Shown: in pieces, positions 37,298-47,532 of the stretch
Position numbering within the stretch: the first letter of the stretch is position 1
Layout: each line of letters begins with the position of its first letter
From: Echinococcus granulosus
Taxonomy: Eukaryota; Platyhelminthes; Cestoda; Cyclophyllidea; Taeniidae
Reading direction: 5' to 3'
NCBI RefSeq assembly: GCF_000524195.1
Contig: NW_020170382.1
Span: 266,768-330,767, forward strand
Length of the DNA stretch: 64,000 nt
Program-made: the position numbers and the translations under genes
The notes under the pieces: model-generated
What the model was told of the DNA's origin: nothing
The model's database searches: none
Seen by the model: the letters and a program-made list of their open reading frames with translations, nothing else

Positions 37298-40250
37298 GCA
37301 GGCATGATGGCAGAGCGATAAAGCAGTAAAGGTGGCACCCTCATTGTAAATAGAATGCGCAGTTTTGTAAGTAAATGTGACTGCTTTATCGTACAGAGAA
37401 TAGTCATTTTGTGTCTTCCGTTACGGCCTTGTATCAAGGCGTGATTTGGTTGAATAAGCAGGCTAAACTACAAGTGAAGAGTTAAGCCGCTACTACAGTT
37501 TATGGCCCAGCACTTGCTGTAAAAAGGCTTAATTAAGATTGAAAATTTTACAAATTTTAGAAGCCTGACGTGTGACACAATGCTATTTCTTACATCACTT
37601 TTATGTTTAATACTATAGAAGAAACCAATTTTAAATGACTCGCACCTATTAATACAAGCTAACCATCTGTTTCGTAACTTTTATGCAATATTTTAAAATG
37701 CACAGATAGTAGGATTATTAAACTCTTCCAAGTTAGAAGGTCGAATGTCTTTTACTTAACCTTCACACCCCAAAAGTGGTCATTGCCATCGACTGTTGAA
37801 AGATGAGACGCAAAGATGAGTCCTTGAGGTGAAACGATCGTCATCCTACTGCGCAGAAAAACACCTTCGAAAAAGAAGCTTTCCTTTTGACAGTTTATAA
37901 TACTGGTAATATCACACGTGTATTTAGAAAACCCTGTTGCCGGTGTGTTAGCCACCACCAATGCGATTTTTTTGTTACTTACCTAAATTCTTTCCTGCAG
38001 CAGATATGGGAGTTGTTCAATTGGCGCTAACTATAGGACTGAGTGTCGGCGATGAGGTGTACCTTCATGCCTCTAATCACCTCCAAATGAGTGCATTAGG
38101 CAGGCCAGCAGATATGTCTGTCGTTGTAATACCCTGCATCTGAAAAAATGCAGGGGCTTTGATTTATCGCAGTCTCCATCTGATACACCTCATCCCTATT
38201 CACTTGCCCATTGCATGGACGTGCTTCTCTGCTAACTCTTAACTACCATTCTCAGCCATTGAGGTGGGTCGCTATTCACAGACGCAGACACACTGCTCCC
38301 AGAATGGATGCCAGCAGCCACTTTTGTGGATGAGGAGATAGGACTTCAAGTGAAAGCCCAATCAGAACACTTTCTAGAACCTAATCATGGTGGCCAAGTT
38401 CAAGCAAGGTATCACCTATTTAATTTTTTGTGATTTTACTAACGCAGTTGCTAACGAAATCAAATAATATCTTTATGCTGACTGATGCTTAGGTACATTG
38501 CAAGGGCAAGGATGCCGCAAAACTTTGACAGGCAGTTAGAAAGTATGACCAGTGGTTACTGAGGTCCGCATCCGGTTAAATCCGATATAATCTTGCAATA
38601 ATTTTTTATGCATAACCTGAAACAATGAGTTTACTGAAAAAACAAGTATTTTTAACGTGGGATTACCGTAGTCCTTCAGGGCTTAACGACGAAAAATAGG
38701 GTATTTGATGGTGGTAGAGATTGGCTTCTACTCCATTTAAAGTCTGATTTAAATGGAGTACTTTTTTAACCCTACAAGTTCCTGGTTAGTAGTGGTGAGA
38801 AAATCCACAAATTACAGAAGCCTCGGTGAAATTTTAGGATGCAAATTTGCAAGCATTTACGGTATTAAAAGGAAGAGAAGGGAGAGGAGAACTTCATATG
38901 CGGGACGTTGGGCCTTTCTGAATTTACTACTAAGCCACATTTAAATACGAGAAATGAGTGCAAAGATCAAGCAGACACATTTTATTTCACCTTTAGTGTG
39001 TCAAAAGGCATGTGAAAAGAAGATTTTGTGGGTGGATGCACTTCTACTTCCAGTTGTGGTGATTGAGCACTGAAGTCTCTAAAATATAACAGTGAAATAT
39101 GCGTTATATCTACGTTAGAATCTCTTCACCAAAAGGCATCGGGTTCAGAGGATGGGGCATCCCCCACCACACATGCTCTTTTTGCATCTTTCACACGGTA
39201 TATTTGATCGCGCTATCAAAGGTGATTAAAATGCTCAATCAACTTTCGTATGACTTTCCATTTATTGTGTCAAACAAAATTATTTATTGCGGTTAGTCGT
39301 ACATGCTCTGAATTTTTTGATTTAGACTCGCCTTTGTTTTATGGCAATGTCACTAGTGTATGTCGGATACAAAATAAAGTTTAATCTTTCCCCCTAGTAA
39401 CCTTTACCTCATGGCAGGTTAGTGACAGCATATTTTTTGAGTTTGTTTTAAAAGACAATTTCTTATAGAGGAGCACTAAGACTAACAAACTTCTCATTGG
39501 ATTCTCTGTGTGATTAGCCAAAGTTTGCAATAAACAAAAAATAGGTCGTAATCTTTGATCAATCCTAGTAATGACATGCACACGATCATTCTGTGTAGTT
39601 ATTCAAAGAGTAGAAATTGGAACCTACAAACATATTGCCAATCTCGCTTCGAATGTATCATCGAGGGTCGGGGAGGACCTCTAACCTCTTTCGCGGCTAA
39701 ACGTAATCAATTAAACACACAGATAAGTATATGAATCCATTTCTGCTCTATTTTGCAGTGTTCCGTGCCGGTTGTATGACGACCGCATAGCTTTCATTGG
39801 AATAAATAAATAATGCCCATTCACAGATGGCAGGCGATAAGCGTTGATGAATTTATCTTTGATCTTCATAACAGCGTCATAAACCTTCAACCCCCTCCTC
39901 CCAGTGGACTAGACAGCTGAAGTCTTAAATGGGCTTGATCCATGCAATATTGAGGTGCATCTCAAATTGGAGTATACGGTAGGACACCCGTTTCAGCTAC
40001 CTTTAAGACTGCAATAAGATTGCAACGCCAAAAAAATCGCTCATGCCTCATGTGCAACTTGATTTAGGTACTTATTGTATGTTCGTTCTATAAAAACAGC
40101 CTGATCCTAAAATTCAGGGCAAATGACTGCCGACTAAATCTACCACGAAAATGAAAAGTGTAGATAAAATACAACACTGCAATTGAAGAAATCATTTCGG
40201 TATGCAATGAAAAAGTGAGGCACATACACATGTAGTCGTATTCTCTGGCG
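37298..40250. other. Mostly unassigned 3-kb region
   Basis: The start is probably the 3' UTR of the LRR-Ig gene. At 37999-38112 and about 38255-38410 there are short plus-strand open segments with acceptor-like sequences before them (CTGCAG and TTCTCAG). They read GVVQLALTIGLSVGDEVYL and LFTDADTLLPEWMPAATFVD; I cannot name a family, and they may be small exons or chance. Nothing else was supported. Confidence 0.35.
38729..38766 (+). other. Perfect 13-bp hairpin followed by a T run
   Basis: TACTCCATTTAAA (38729-38741) is followed by a 6-nt loop and its exact reverse complement (38748-38760), then CTTTTTT. The shape is that of a hairpin plus T tract. In a eukaryote the T run could end Pol III transcription, but I found no A-box or B-box upstream, so the role is unknown. 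Confidence 0.6.
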
Positions 40251-40254
40251 AGAA

Positions 40255-40503
40255 AGGCATCCATCAAGGCAATTGCAGATTTGGCAATTTCTGGATTCTA
40301 CAATGTCAGAGAGATTAGAGGTGAGTTAAGGACAAGTGTAAAGTTGACAATTCTGTGACATACAGCTGAGTTCTTTAAGACCTCCCATCCTTTTACCAAG
40401 TCGTAGAAGCTATAGTAATGTTGGATACAGAGGGCAATTCGATTAAACACATCATCTCCGATATCCTTTTTGCGGAGGACAAAGTAGTGCCAAGTGTTAG
40501 GCT
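40255..40503 (-). CDS. Two exons of an unrecognised helical protein
   Basis: On the minus strand an exon beginning after a TTGTAG acceptor near 40504 reads NTWHYFVLRKKDIGDDVF and HYYSFYDLVKGWEVLKNS. After an intron of about 75 bp a second exon continues in frame with NPEIAKSAIALMDAFLAREY. The peptide looks like helical repeats (possibly PPR or solenoid type), but I do not recognise the family. It may be the 3' end of the gene to its right or a separate gene; I could not establish a phase-consistent join. Confidence 0.45.
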
Positions 40504-40703
40504 ACAATTATATAAAATAGAATGAAGTTCACAAGTGAAGGGTTCACTTTATTACCTTACTTAGTTATATTTCAAATCAAATTTGGACAATCATTTCCTA
40601 CTCCCTACTTCCCTCTCACTACTATCTGATCTCTTAAAAATCTATGGTTACAAAGACCGCTGCATTCTTAGTGACAAAAGGCAGGTTTTTGCATTTAACT
40701 TGG

Positions 40704-41056
40704 TCAGTAAGATAAAACAATGCATTCTAAAACGGGACCAAGAGTGAGTTTAAATGGCACTTCCTGCTTGATTGCTCCAACGGAGACAAGCACTTCACCC
40801 ACCGTTATGCCAGCCTCTTCTGCCTGCTTCTTGAGTCGATCAGTGAGACCGGGATCCTTTCTTATCTCGCGCTGGTAGATCAAATTTTTGCTGATGTTGA
40901 AGGAGCACTTAGTAGCTGCCTGTGTCTCAGCCTGAATGCCGATTAGGGCTGCTGTACAAAGGAGGAAGAGAAACCAGCCGGCCATCAGGAGCAGGAGACT
41001 CACAATGTCCATTGACGTAAATGCGGCAGGAATCAGGGCCGCGTGGAGATTAGCCG
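40704..41056 (-). CDS. Membrane-protein exon of unknown family
   Basis: After an acceptor TGTTCCAG, the minus strand is open as ANLHAALIPAAFTSM, then a strong transmembrane helix (DIVSLLLLMAGWFLFLLC), then a polar stretch with KDPGLTDRLKKQAEEAGITV, ending at a stop at 40704. It probably belongs to the exon chain at 41235-42667, but that chain ends in phase 0 while this exon needs phase 1, so an exon is missing from my model or they are separate genes. No family was recognised. Confidence 0.45.
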
Positions 41057-41234
41057 CTGGAACATAGGAGTGAGCAGCTCATAAATTACATTTTAGATGA
41101 TTCGTAAATTGCACAAGCCTATTCGTGGAGAACAGATGGACTAGGCGCTGGTGTATGTGGCGGTGGAAGCATGGATCATACATTTTTTTCTTTTTTCACC
41201 TACCTCTCTGTAATCACGGTGAAACGATAAATAC

Positions 41235-42667
41235 CTGGAAGGTGAACTCGTAGTTATAGCTGCTCTGGTAAAGAAGCGCCATGAAATCTGATTATAGGCA
41301 ACTGGCTTTTAGTAGGAAATATTTTATTTTCCCCAAAATTGAGGCATTTTACACACGCTAAGTTTGTCCCAGATAAATATAGCCTACTTCAAGTGGAAAA
41401 GAGGTTTAAAGTCAATTGGTTATGCATTTAAAATGCATTTTCATGAGATGGTAACTACATTTACTAGACAGCCTAAAATGCCATATCGAGAAGTTGCTGT
41501 TCGATTTGGGAGGCGAAAGCCACGGTTTGGATTTACCAGTACTTAATAATTAAGGAGAGGAAAAACTATCTTGCCTAATTGTAGGTCTGAGCTTACGCAA
41601 ATATCGCAGTTGAACTTGATCCTTTCTCCGAGGTAGGCCATCGCCTGACAAGGATTAAAAGTTGACATGAGTTACACCCTCTGCTGCATGATAAAACATG
41701 TCAGTAAATTCCTGAGTTACTCACGTTGAGGAACAAGGGAGAGGTTCAGTGATGGATCGTTGTCAATGATCAAATCTGAAGGCATTACAGCAAATAGGGT
41801 TGCTAAAACCTTTTGGAGATAGACGGAAAATAGTACAACTAGCTTTTTAATGGTTGCTCTCGCCTCCGAGAACCAACTTGATAATTATCTGTGAGAAACT
41901 AAATGGGTCACGTACCATACAGATTGATGGGATAATATCCTGGTGGATCTAAAATGGAGCAAGTTACTTGACCAAAAGCCTTTTTACGGTGACTAAAGTG
42001 AATACTAGCTTACAGGGAACGCTTCCCCCATCCAGCATCCATTCAATGGGCAATAAGTATACATACTCGCCCATATGATGCGCGCCATACTTGTCACTGT
42101 CGTGCTTCATTCGTATCCGCCTTTGCTCCTGAATCTCCTGAAGCCTTTTCAACTCGCGCCCTTTTTGTGCTTCTTTGTCCTCGTCTCTATTCTTGTCGAT
42201 CAGAATCATGTCGTAGACGCTTTCCTTCCCCCCACTATCCTTATTCATTGTTGGCTTATTCTGTGTAAAATTCAGCAAGCTGGATATGCGCCGAGTTTCC
42301 AATGCCTCGAGGGAATCCGAGAAACTTGCCTTCTTCTCAATCTTCTCTCTCCGATCCACCGCAAAGTTGTGGGTGCGATTTCCTAAGTAGAGTGGATGGA
42401 ATTTCCTTTCCAACTCCAAAGCAATTCCAAGCATTCTTGCTTGAGCTCTTTGCTTATCATCCCAATCAAGTTTAGGCTCGGTGTCAATATTACCTTCTCC
42501 CAATTGGAATTGCTTCTCGTCTTCGTCTAGTAAGACACTGAGCCAAAGTTTGGACCTTGAATTACTCCGATTTAGCATCACTTCTTTCCCATCCAGTCCT
42601 TCTAGAGAGATTTTTTCTGTCAAACCAGAGATCTCAGGCCAAGGTGACAAAGATGCATTTAATCCTA
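41235..42667 (-). CDS. Unrecognised gene: chain of five in-phase exons
   Basis: Five minus-strand exons join in frame with consensus splice sites: 42014-42667, 41916-41948 (33 bp), 41725-41775 (51 bp), 41597-41644 (48 bp) and 41235-41287 (53 bp). The first is open for about 215 codons: GLNASLSPWPEISGLTEKIS, SRSKLWLSVLLDEDEKQF, an acidic and basic helical segment (KNRDEDKEAQKGRELKRLQE), then YVYLLPIEWMLDGG. The small exons add VPYPPGYYPINLYDLI, IDNDPSLNLSLVPQRDGLPR, and LHFMALLYQSSYNYEFTF. The preserved phase across four introns argues strongly for a real gene. I do not recognise the family, and no domain was assigned. Confidence 0.6.
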
Positions 42668-42699
42668 CTAGGTCACAAGTAAACGGCGTTAGTAATTCT

Positions 42700-42918
42700 T
42701 AAGTATTTATTTCCCTTAAACTGATTTAAAAAACAAAATCCAATCCAAACTTCCTCGCACTGAAGTGAGGGTTTTGGTTGGAAAGTGTACGGAGAGTAAA
42801 TTGTTTGCATAGCCGCCTTTATTATGCCTCCACAACGTTCTTGATATTGTTGCATGTCCAGAGGTGCTTTGAAGTTTCGGTGTGCCTTCAGGACCCAAAA
42901 AACATCAAGCATTTTATA
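42700..42918 (-). CDS. Possible upstream exon of the unrecognised gene
   Basis: After an acceptor CTTACAAG at about 42919 the minus strand reads DKYKMLDVFWVLKAHRNF and APLDMQQYQERCGGIIKAAM in one open frame. I could not find a donor in the phase needed to join it to the exon starting at 42667. It may be the preceding exon with a small exon between, or the end of another gene. Confidence 0.4.
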
Positions 42919-43019
42919 CTTATCCTTGTAAGTCAGACGGTTCCACCCATCATCACATTAAGGCATGTTCGACTGAACCGCAAAACTTTCTTAACGAGAT
43001 CGACTTCATGATGTCTGAG

Positions 43020-44039
43020 GAAAATCTAATATTATAGCCCACCAAAAAGGTGGCATTTTTGCCCAAATTAGAGGATTACTTATTCGCTTTTTTGTCCTGA
43101 ATCTGTCTAAATTATTTCAATTTTAATAAATTGGTGAAGAAAACGTCATACATATGTGACACTGACAGTAAACGTGTTAGGAAGAGGGACTGATGAAAGA
43201 ACACTTCTTTTGAACTATCCAAAGGTGGATCATTTGCAACCAGACAAACAATATTACCCGAGGATTTGTGGCTGAAATGGTAATTACAGGCGCCTCTCAG
43301 CCCAAATTAAAGTAATTATTAGGCGAATCGACGCAAAACCACCCACAGCATGGAGCACAAGACTGCTAGTGCAAGCAAGTAGTGACCAACATGTGTTTTC
43401 GTCATAAAAATTTCCCAGCTCTTTTTGGCGAAAGATGTGGCCACCTGGGAAATCATTTTTTGTGTTTGTTTCTCTTGGCAGCAAACTACCATGGAGTCGG
43501 GCGAACTCTCCTGTGTGTGGGTGCGCGGGGAAGAGTATGCCCCAGCTCACGTTCGATTGCCGATAAAATGAGTCTGCGACCGCGTCAATGAATAATGAAT
43601 GATTCCCTGCTTTGAAGACCGATTGGCCAGCTACGCAACCATGCAGGGAGCGAGGCATTATAGTCAGTTTTAGTAAAAAAATGAAATCTTTAAAGGCAAG
43701 AATTTTTAACGGTGGGATAAATGGAGTGTTGGGATTGTAGGTCTCCCATTTGCCATATAACTTGAAGAACATTTTGAAGAGTAAAACTTTAGCCACCTTA
43801 GAGAGGGGATTTCTTTTTATCAGTCATATACTCAAAATTGGTGCAAGCGAATTGATCTAACTTAGTGTAAGACAGAAAATGCCGTATGTAATTTCAAAGA
43901 TTTAGAAGAAAATAGACCACTACAGTCCGAATGTCTCACTGTTATGGCATAACACCGTTGTTTCAAAACCTAAAGTTGAAAAGATCATCCCACATCAACT
44001 TTACCGTTTTAAATCAACCAATCTGTTTGTAAAACAGAA
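43020..44039. other. Unassigned region with one long minus-strand open frame
   Basis: A 170-codon minus-strand open frame (43284-43796) is the only long one. It contains no domain I recognise, though MPRSLHGCVAGQSVFKAGNH onward looks less random than most. I leave it uncalled as a gene. Confidence 0.3.
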
Positions 44040-44936
44040 TGGTGTGATCGGTTAATCGCTTTAAGGCGTGCTAAAAGAGGTATCACATAATCTTGTCAGC
44101 TGGGCTGCACTGTCTTAAGGAGCTGACGGTAGTCCCAGCCCTTTTGTACGTCTACTATGCATATTCTGCCTCAGTATTATATATTCCTTCTTCTTCAGTG
44201 CAGTTTTGGAGAACTTTATCTGTGACAGCGGAAGGTAAATCCGATTCTAGGAGGACAAGTACCCCGATTTCTATCACAGAGTGCTAGACCTTAACTAGCA
44301 TATGCTGCGGATGAAGGAATCTGTGACTGAAGGGTTGAAAATGGCACCTACCTTCGGCAACTATCCAATCCGGTGTTCTGCAGCCATGACTGTGGAACAT
44401 CTGGGGAAGTTTGTCACAGGACTGGATACGGCACCTGTATAACAATATCAAACCCCACTCTGCTAAATGACTGCTTTAAGGCTAGTATTCACATGACTTG
44501 GGTTGGGCACACGTGTGACCACTACACTCCTCCTTTTAGCAGTACATTTTCCAAACAGGACGAAACTAAAGATCCATGAAAATTTTCCAAGAAGCATCAA
44601 TGAGGTTGTGGTTGGATATCCTCTTGGTTGGACGCAAATCAGATGATTGGTGTGGATGGTTCGTGAGTATTTTCTTATAGCACCGTCTATGATGATCAAG
44701 GGGAGCTCTGAGGATGAGGCTCAAAAGGGGACTGGGGCTATATAATACTTTGACTGGTTGTTTAACACTTTGTTTTGGTTTTGCAGGCACTTAAGGCTCA
44801 GCTTCTATGCTTCCGCTAAGCGGCATGGCATCCGGGTCATGGCAGTAGTCCCCATGCCCTTCTGCATGTCGACAATACTTATACCATCCGTGCATCGTGT
44901 CTCCTTTCCTCTTCAGGGAAGACACGGAGCGCTACG
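44040..44936 (+). mobile_element. TRIM-like LTR element, copy 1
   Basis: Non-autonomous LTR retrotransposon with no coding capacity. The 3' LTR runs about 44739-44936 and includes the shared core (TTGTTTAACACTTTGTTTTG, then GCACTTAAGGCTC, then GGCAGTAGTCCCC). It is preceded by a purine-rich tract (CAAAAGGGGACTGGGGC) that fits a polypurine tract. The 5' LTR, ending about 44220, is diverged in its first half but keeps the end (CCCAGCCCTTTTGTACGTCTAC). The body aligns by eye with the three other copies (for example a CTGCAG/CAGGACTGGATACGGCACC region). The left boundary is approximate and no target-site duplication could be read. Confidence 0.75.
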
Positions 44937-45959
44937 CAAATACATGCAAACATCTACATTCGTGCATTTTCCGTGGTACATCTATCACAATTTCTTCTGT
45001 TTAATTTTGTAACAAGGTTAAAAATAGCAGAGGAAAAAGGTAGCGAGGCGGTCAAGCCGAGTTAATTTCATTATTTTCCAAAAGGAAATTCAGTTAGTGC
45101 CAATCAGTGCGCATCAGCTAAGTAAACGCATTAGCCAGCAAACAACCGACAAATTTAAAAAAAAAGAACGTAAAATCCACTTGGCGTCTTTTGTTTGTTA
45201 TCGTCCCTGCATAACATAATTTTGGAAGAGTAAATTCAGCAACTTAAACAAAGACGACGGAAATTGAGGCACAAGGTTAGATGGTAAAAGTAAAAAACTT
45301 ATCTGGCTGAAATTTGGGTTGGTTTTGCTTAAGAGACTTACCAAGCACGGACCACCAGACATGGAACAATGCCAGCAAGTGAAGAAGCATTGCAAGACGT
45401 CCAGGATGCGTCATCGTCGAGGCAAGACGTGAGATGGACGTACTTGAATTACACGAGGATCATCGATTTCATGTCAACGGGATGTCATTCACAGATGCTT
45501 CCCTGACTAGGAGGGTGAAACCAGGCGAAGACTGTATTAGATGCTTTCCAAAAGTTCCAAAATTTAAATTAATTTAAGCTTGCAGTTACTTACTGGTTGT
45601 ATTGAGACATAGTCAGGAACGGAGGAGTGTCACCTTGGAAAACGGCAACAAGACAATTTAGCTTGCATACAGTTGAATTTACTTTTAACAAACGTATAAA
45701 GCTCAGTATTCATATCATCGTACTGGTTTCCGTCTCAATACCTCGCGGTCATTCTTTCTGTCTGATTACTCTGTGCCAAATCTCTCACTGTCCATAAGGC
45801 TTTCCACCACCAACAACGACATTGGAAATGGAACAATACACGCGGTGGCTAAGTTATGGCATTGAGTAGGAAGTGTAGTGAATAGAATTTGGGGAACTTT
45901 ACAATTTCCGGCTCATCTTAAAGAGATACACGCCACACCTCTTACATTAGTAGCAGCAG
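44937..45959. other. Spacer between the two TRIM copies, no gene seen
   Basis: Nothing recognisable. A minus-strand open frame at 45198-45395 is short and has no domain. Diverged remains of the missing 5' LTR of copy 2 may lie in the last 200 bases. Confidence 0.35.
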
Positions 45960-46813
45960 AGAGCGAACTCGGTATTACAGAAAGTATATTTCGATTCCTA
46001 CCGCTAGGTGATGAACATTAGCGGGGCGATAGAAGTGCATATGTCGCAAATGAGAGAATTTTGTAACGACTTTCAGTAAGAGGTCTGGAAATGATATCTA
46101 CCCACGGCACCCATCCCAGTTCCGTGGTCTGCAGGAAAGCTATTAACGGTCAAGGTGACGTTAGTATTAAAATCTGGAAAAGTTCGCTACAAAGCTGTCT
46201 ACGGTACCTATATGAAGTTACCAATTACGAGAACTAGCCCTAACTCCTCTACTTCTCGAATAACTCGGTGAAATTGAGACAGGTAGATATGGTTGGAAGT
46301 GAGATTTGGCCGCGGAAATGAATAAACTCGAAACCCTATCCCCACGGAACGACGTTAAATCCCGTCCTTTGTCATTTGACTCTGCTTTTGGGCTAGCTTT
46401 TTATAACTAGTCGTCACCACGCATGATGGTCAGCAGTAGCCACACGAAACAAAACTCCAGATGCACAGAATTGCCAAGAGAAGTTAGTGACTGTTCTCAG
46501 TTGCATGGAAATCCAACGCCTAATACAAATGGCTCGTGGGTGTTTTTAAACAGCACTAATTACGCTGCGGTGACCAAGGGAAGGGCGGAAGGTGACGCCT
46601 AAAAGGTCGAAGAAGCTATGTACCACGTCGGTTCTTTGTCTAATTCTCAGTTTCGATAAAGGGGCCACCTGGGTGCTCCTCCTTTGTCCCTTCGCCGAGT
46701 GAGCTGGCATCTAGGCCAAGGCAGTAGCCTTAAGCCCTACTGATGTCGCATATATGTATAAATATAATCTGCCCGGGTATTATGTCTTCTTTCAAGGAAG
46801 TCCAGGAGCGCAA
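45960..46813 (+). mobile_element. TRIM-like LTR element, copy 2 (5' LTR missing or diverged)
   Basis: Same family and orientation as the copy about 1 kb upstream. The body carries the shared blocks around CCGTGGTCTGCAGGAAAGC, GCTGTCTACGGTACCTATAT and CTATCCCCACGGAAC. The 3' LTR is about 46618-46813, including GGCAGTAGCC and TATTATGTCTTCTTTCAAGG, preceded by the purine-rich CCTAAAAGGTCGAAGAAGC. I cannot see a matching 5' LTR in 45770-45960, so this copy is truncated or old. Confidence 0.7.
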
Positions 46814-47532
46814 TATTAGTGAGACAGTTCACCTTCTAGTAGTCAATTCCCTTGATCGAGTTGATTTGGACGCCAAAACTACTCAAAATAGACCAAAAAT
46901 GGGAAAGCATACCGAATAGGAGGAAAATGCTGCACTTTTTTTTGTTTTTTGGAATCAATGTAGCAGAAAACACCGAAACGTAAAAGCGTATTATCCGCCG
47001 TAAGCTGTGCCAAATTCGTCATCTCCTATCAATTGACGGGCTAAAATCTTATAAAGAAGTTGAGTTAAAGAGACTGATCTTCCTGCTTCTACAGAATATT
47101 GCAATTTAGAAAGTGAAAATTCCTCAGCCTCACAGTTGTTATCATTGACTACCGAGGGAGTTGAAGGGCGGATGTGATTAAACGCGATCTTAGCTTACGA
47201 GGAGACTACTGCCAAGTAGATGTATTGCAATTGGTTGACCTTAGGAACCGCGATTGTGGATGAGATTTAATTTGGCCTTTTATCCGAGGTCGGATGGCCA
47301 GTTAATACAAACAACGGTAGTCGAATTTCGCTTTGAAATAGCCGAACATATACTACATACCTTGTTGGACCAATGTGAAGCACCATGGTGTGTGACAGTC
47401 GCTACATAAACTCACGCAGTGACAACGTGATTACAGTTGCATGCCAAAGTCACACCGCTTAATTCACTCGCGCACACCTGTCGCCCTCCTAAGGTGAACA
47501 CAGTCTGCAGTGCTCATTTAGTTCCTCCTCAG
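46814..47532. promoter_or_regulatory. Upstream region of the peptidase gene
   Basis: Spacer of 0.7 kb between the 3' LTR of TRIM copy 2 and the ATG of the glutamate carboxypeptidase-like gene, in the same orientation. LTR read-through could reach the gene. A CTCCTCAG acceptor directly precedes its ATG, suggesting a 5' UTR intron or spliced-leader addition. Confidence 0.35.

Noticed and set aside
37752..38143. Short open frames on both strands after the LRR-Ig gene
   Set aside because: Too short and in conflict with each other; the plus-strand pieces are mentioned as possible small exons but cannot be supported as a gene.
43284..43796. 170-codon minus-strand open frame
   Set aside because: Length is above average, but no domain, no supporting splice structure and no family resemblance; kept only as a note.
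45770..45960. Search for a 5' LTR of TRIM copy 2
   Set aside because: No convincing match to the LTR core could be seen, so the element start is set at the body.
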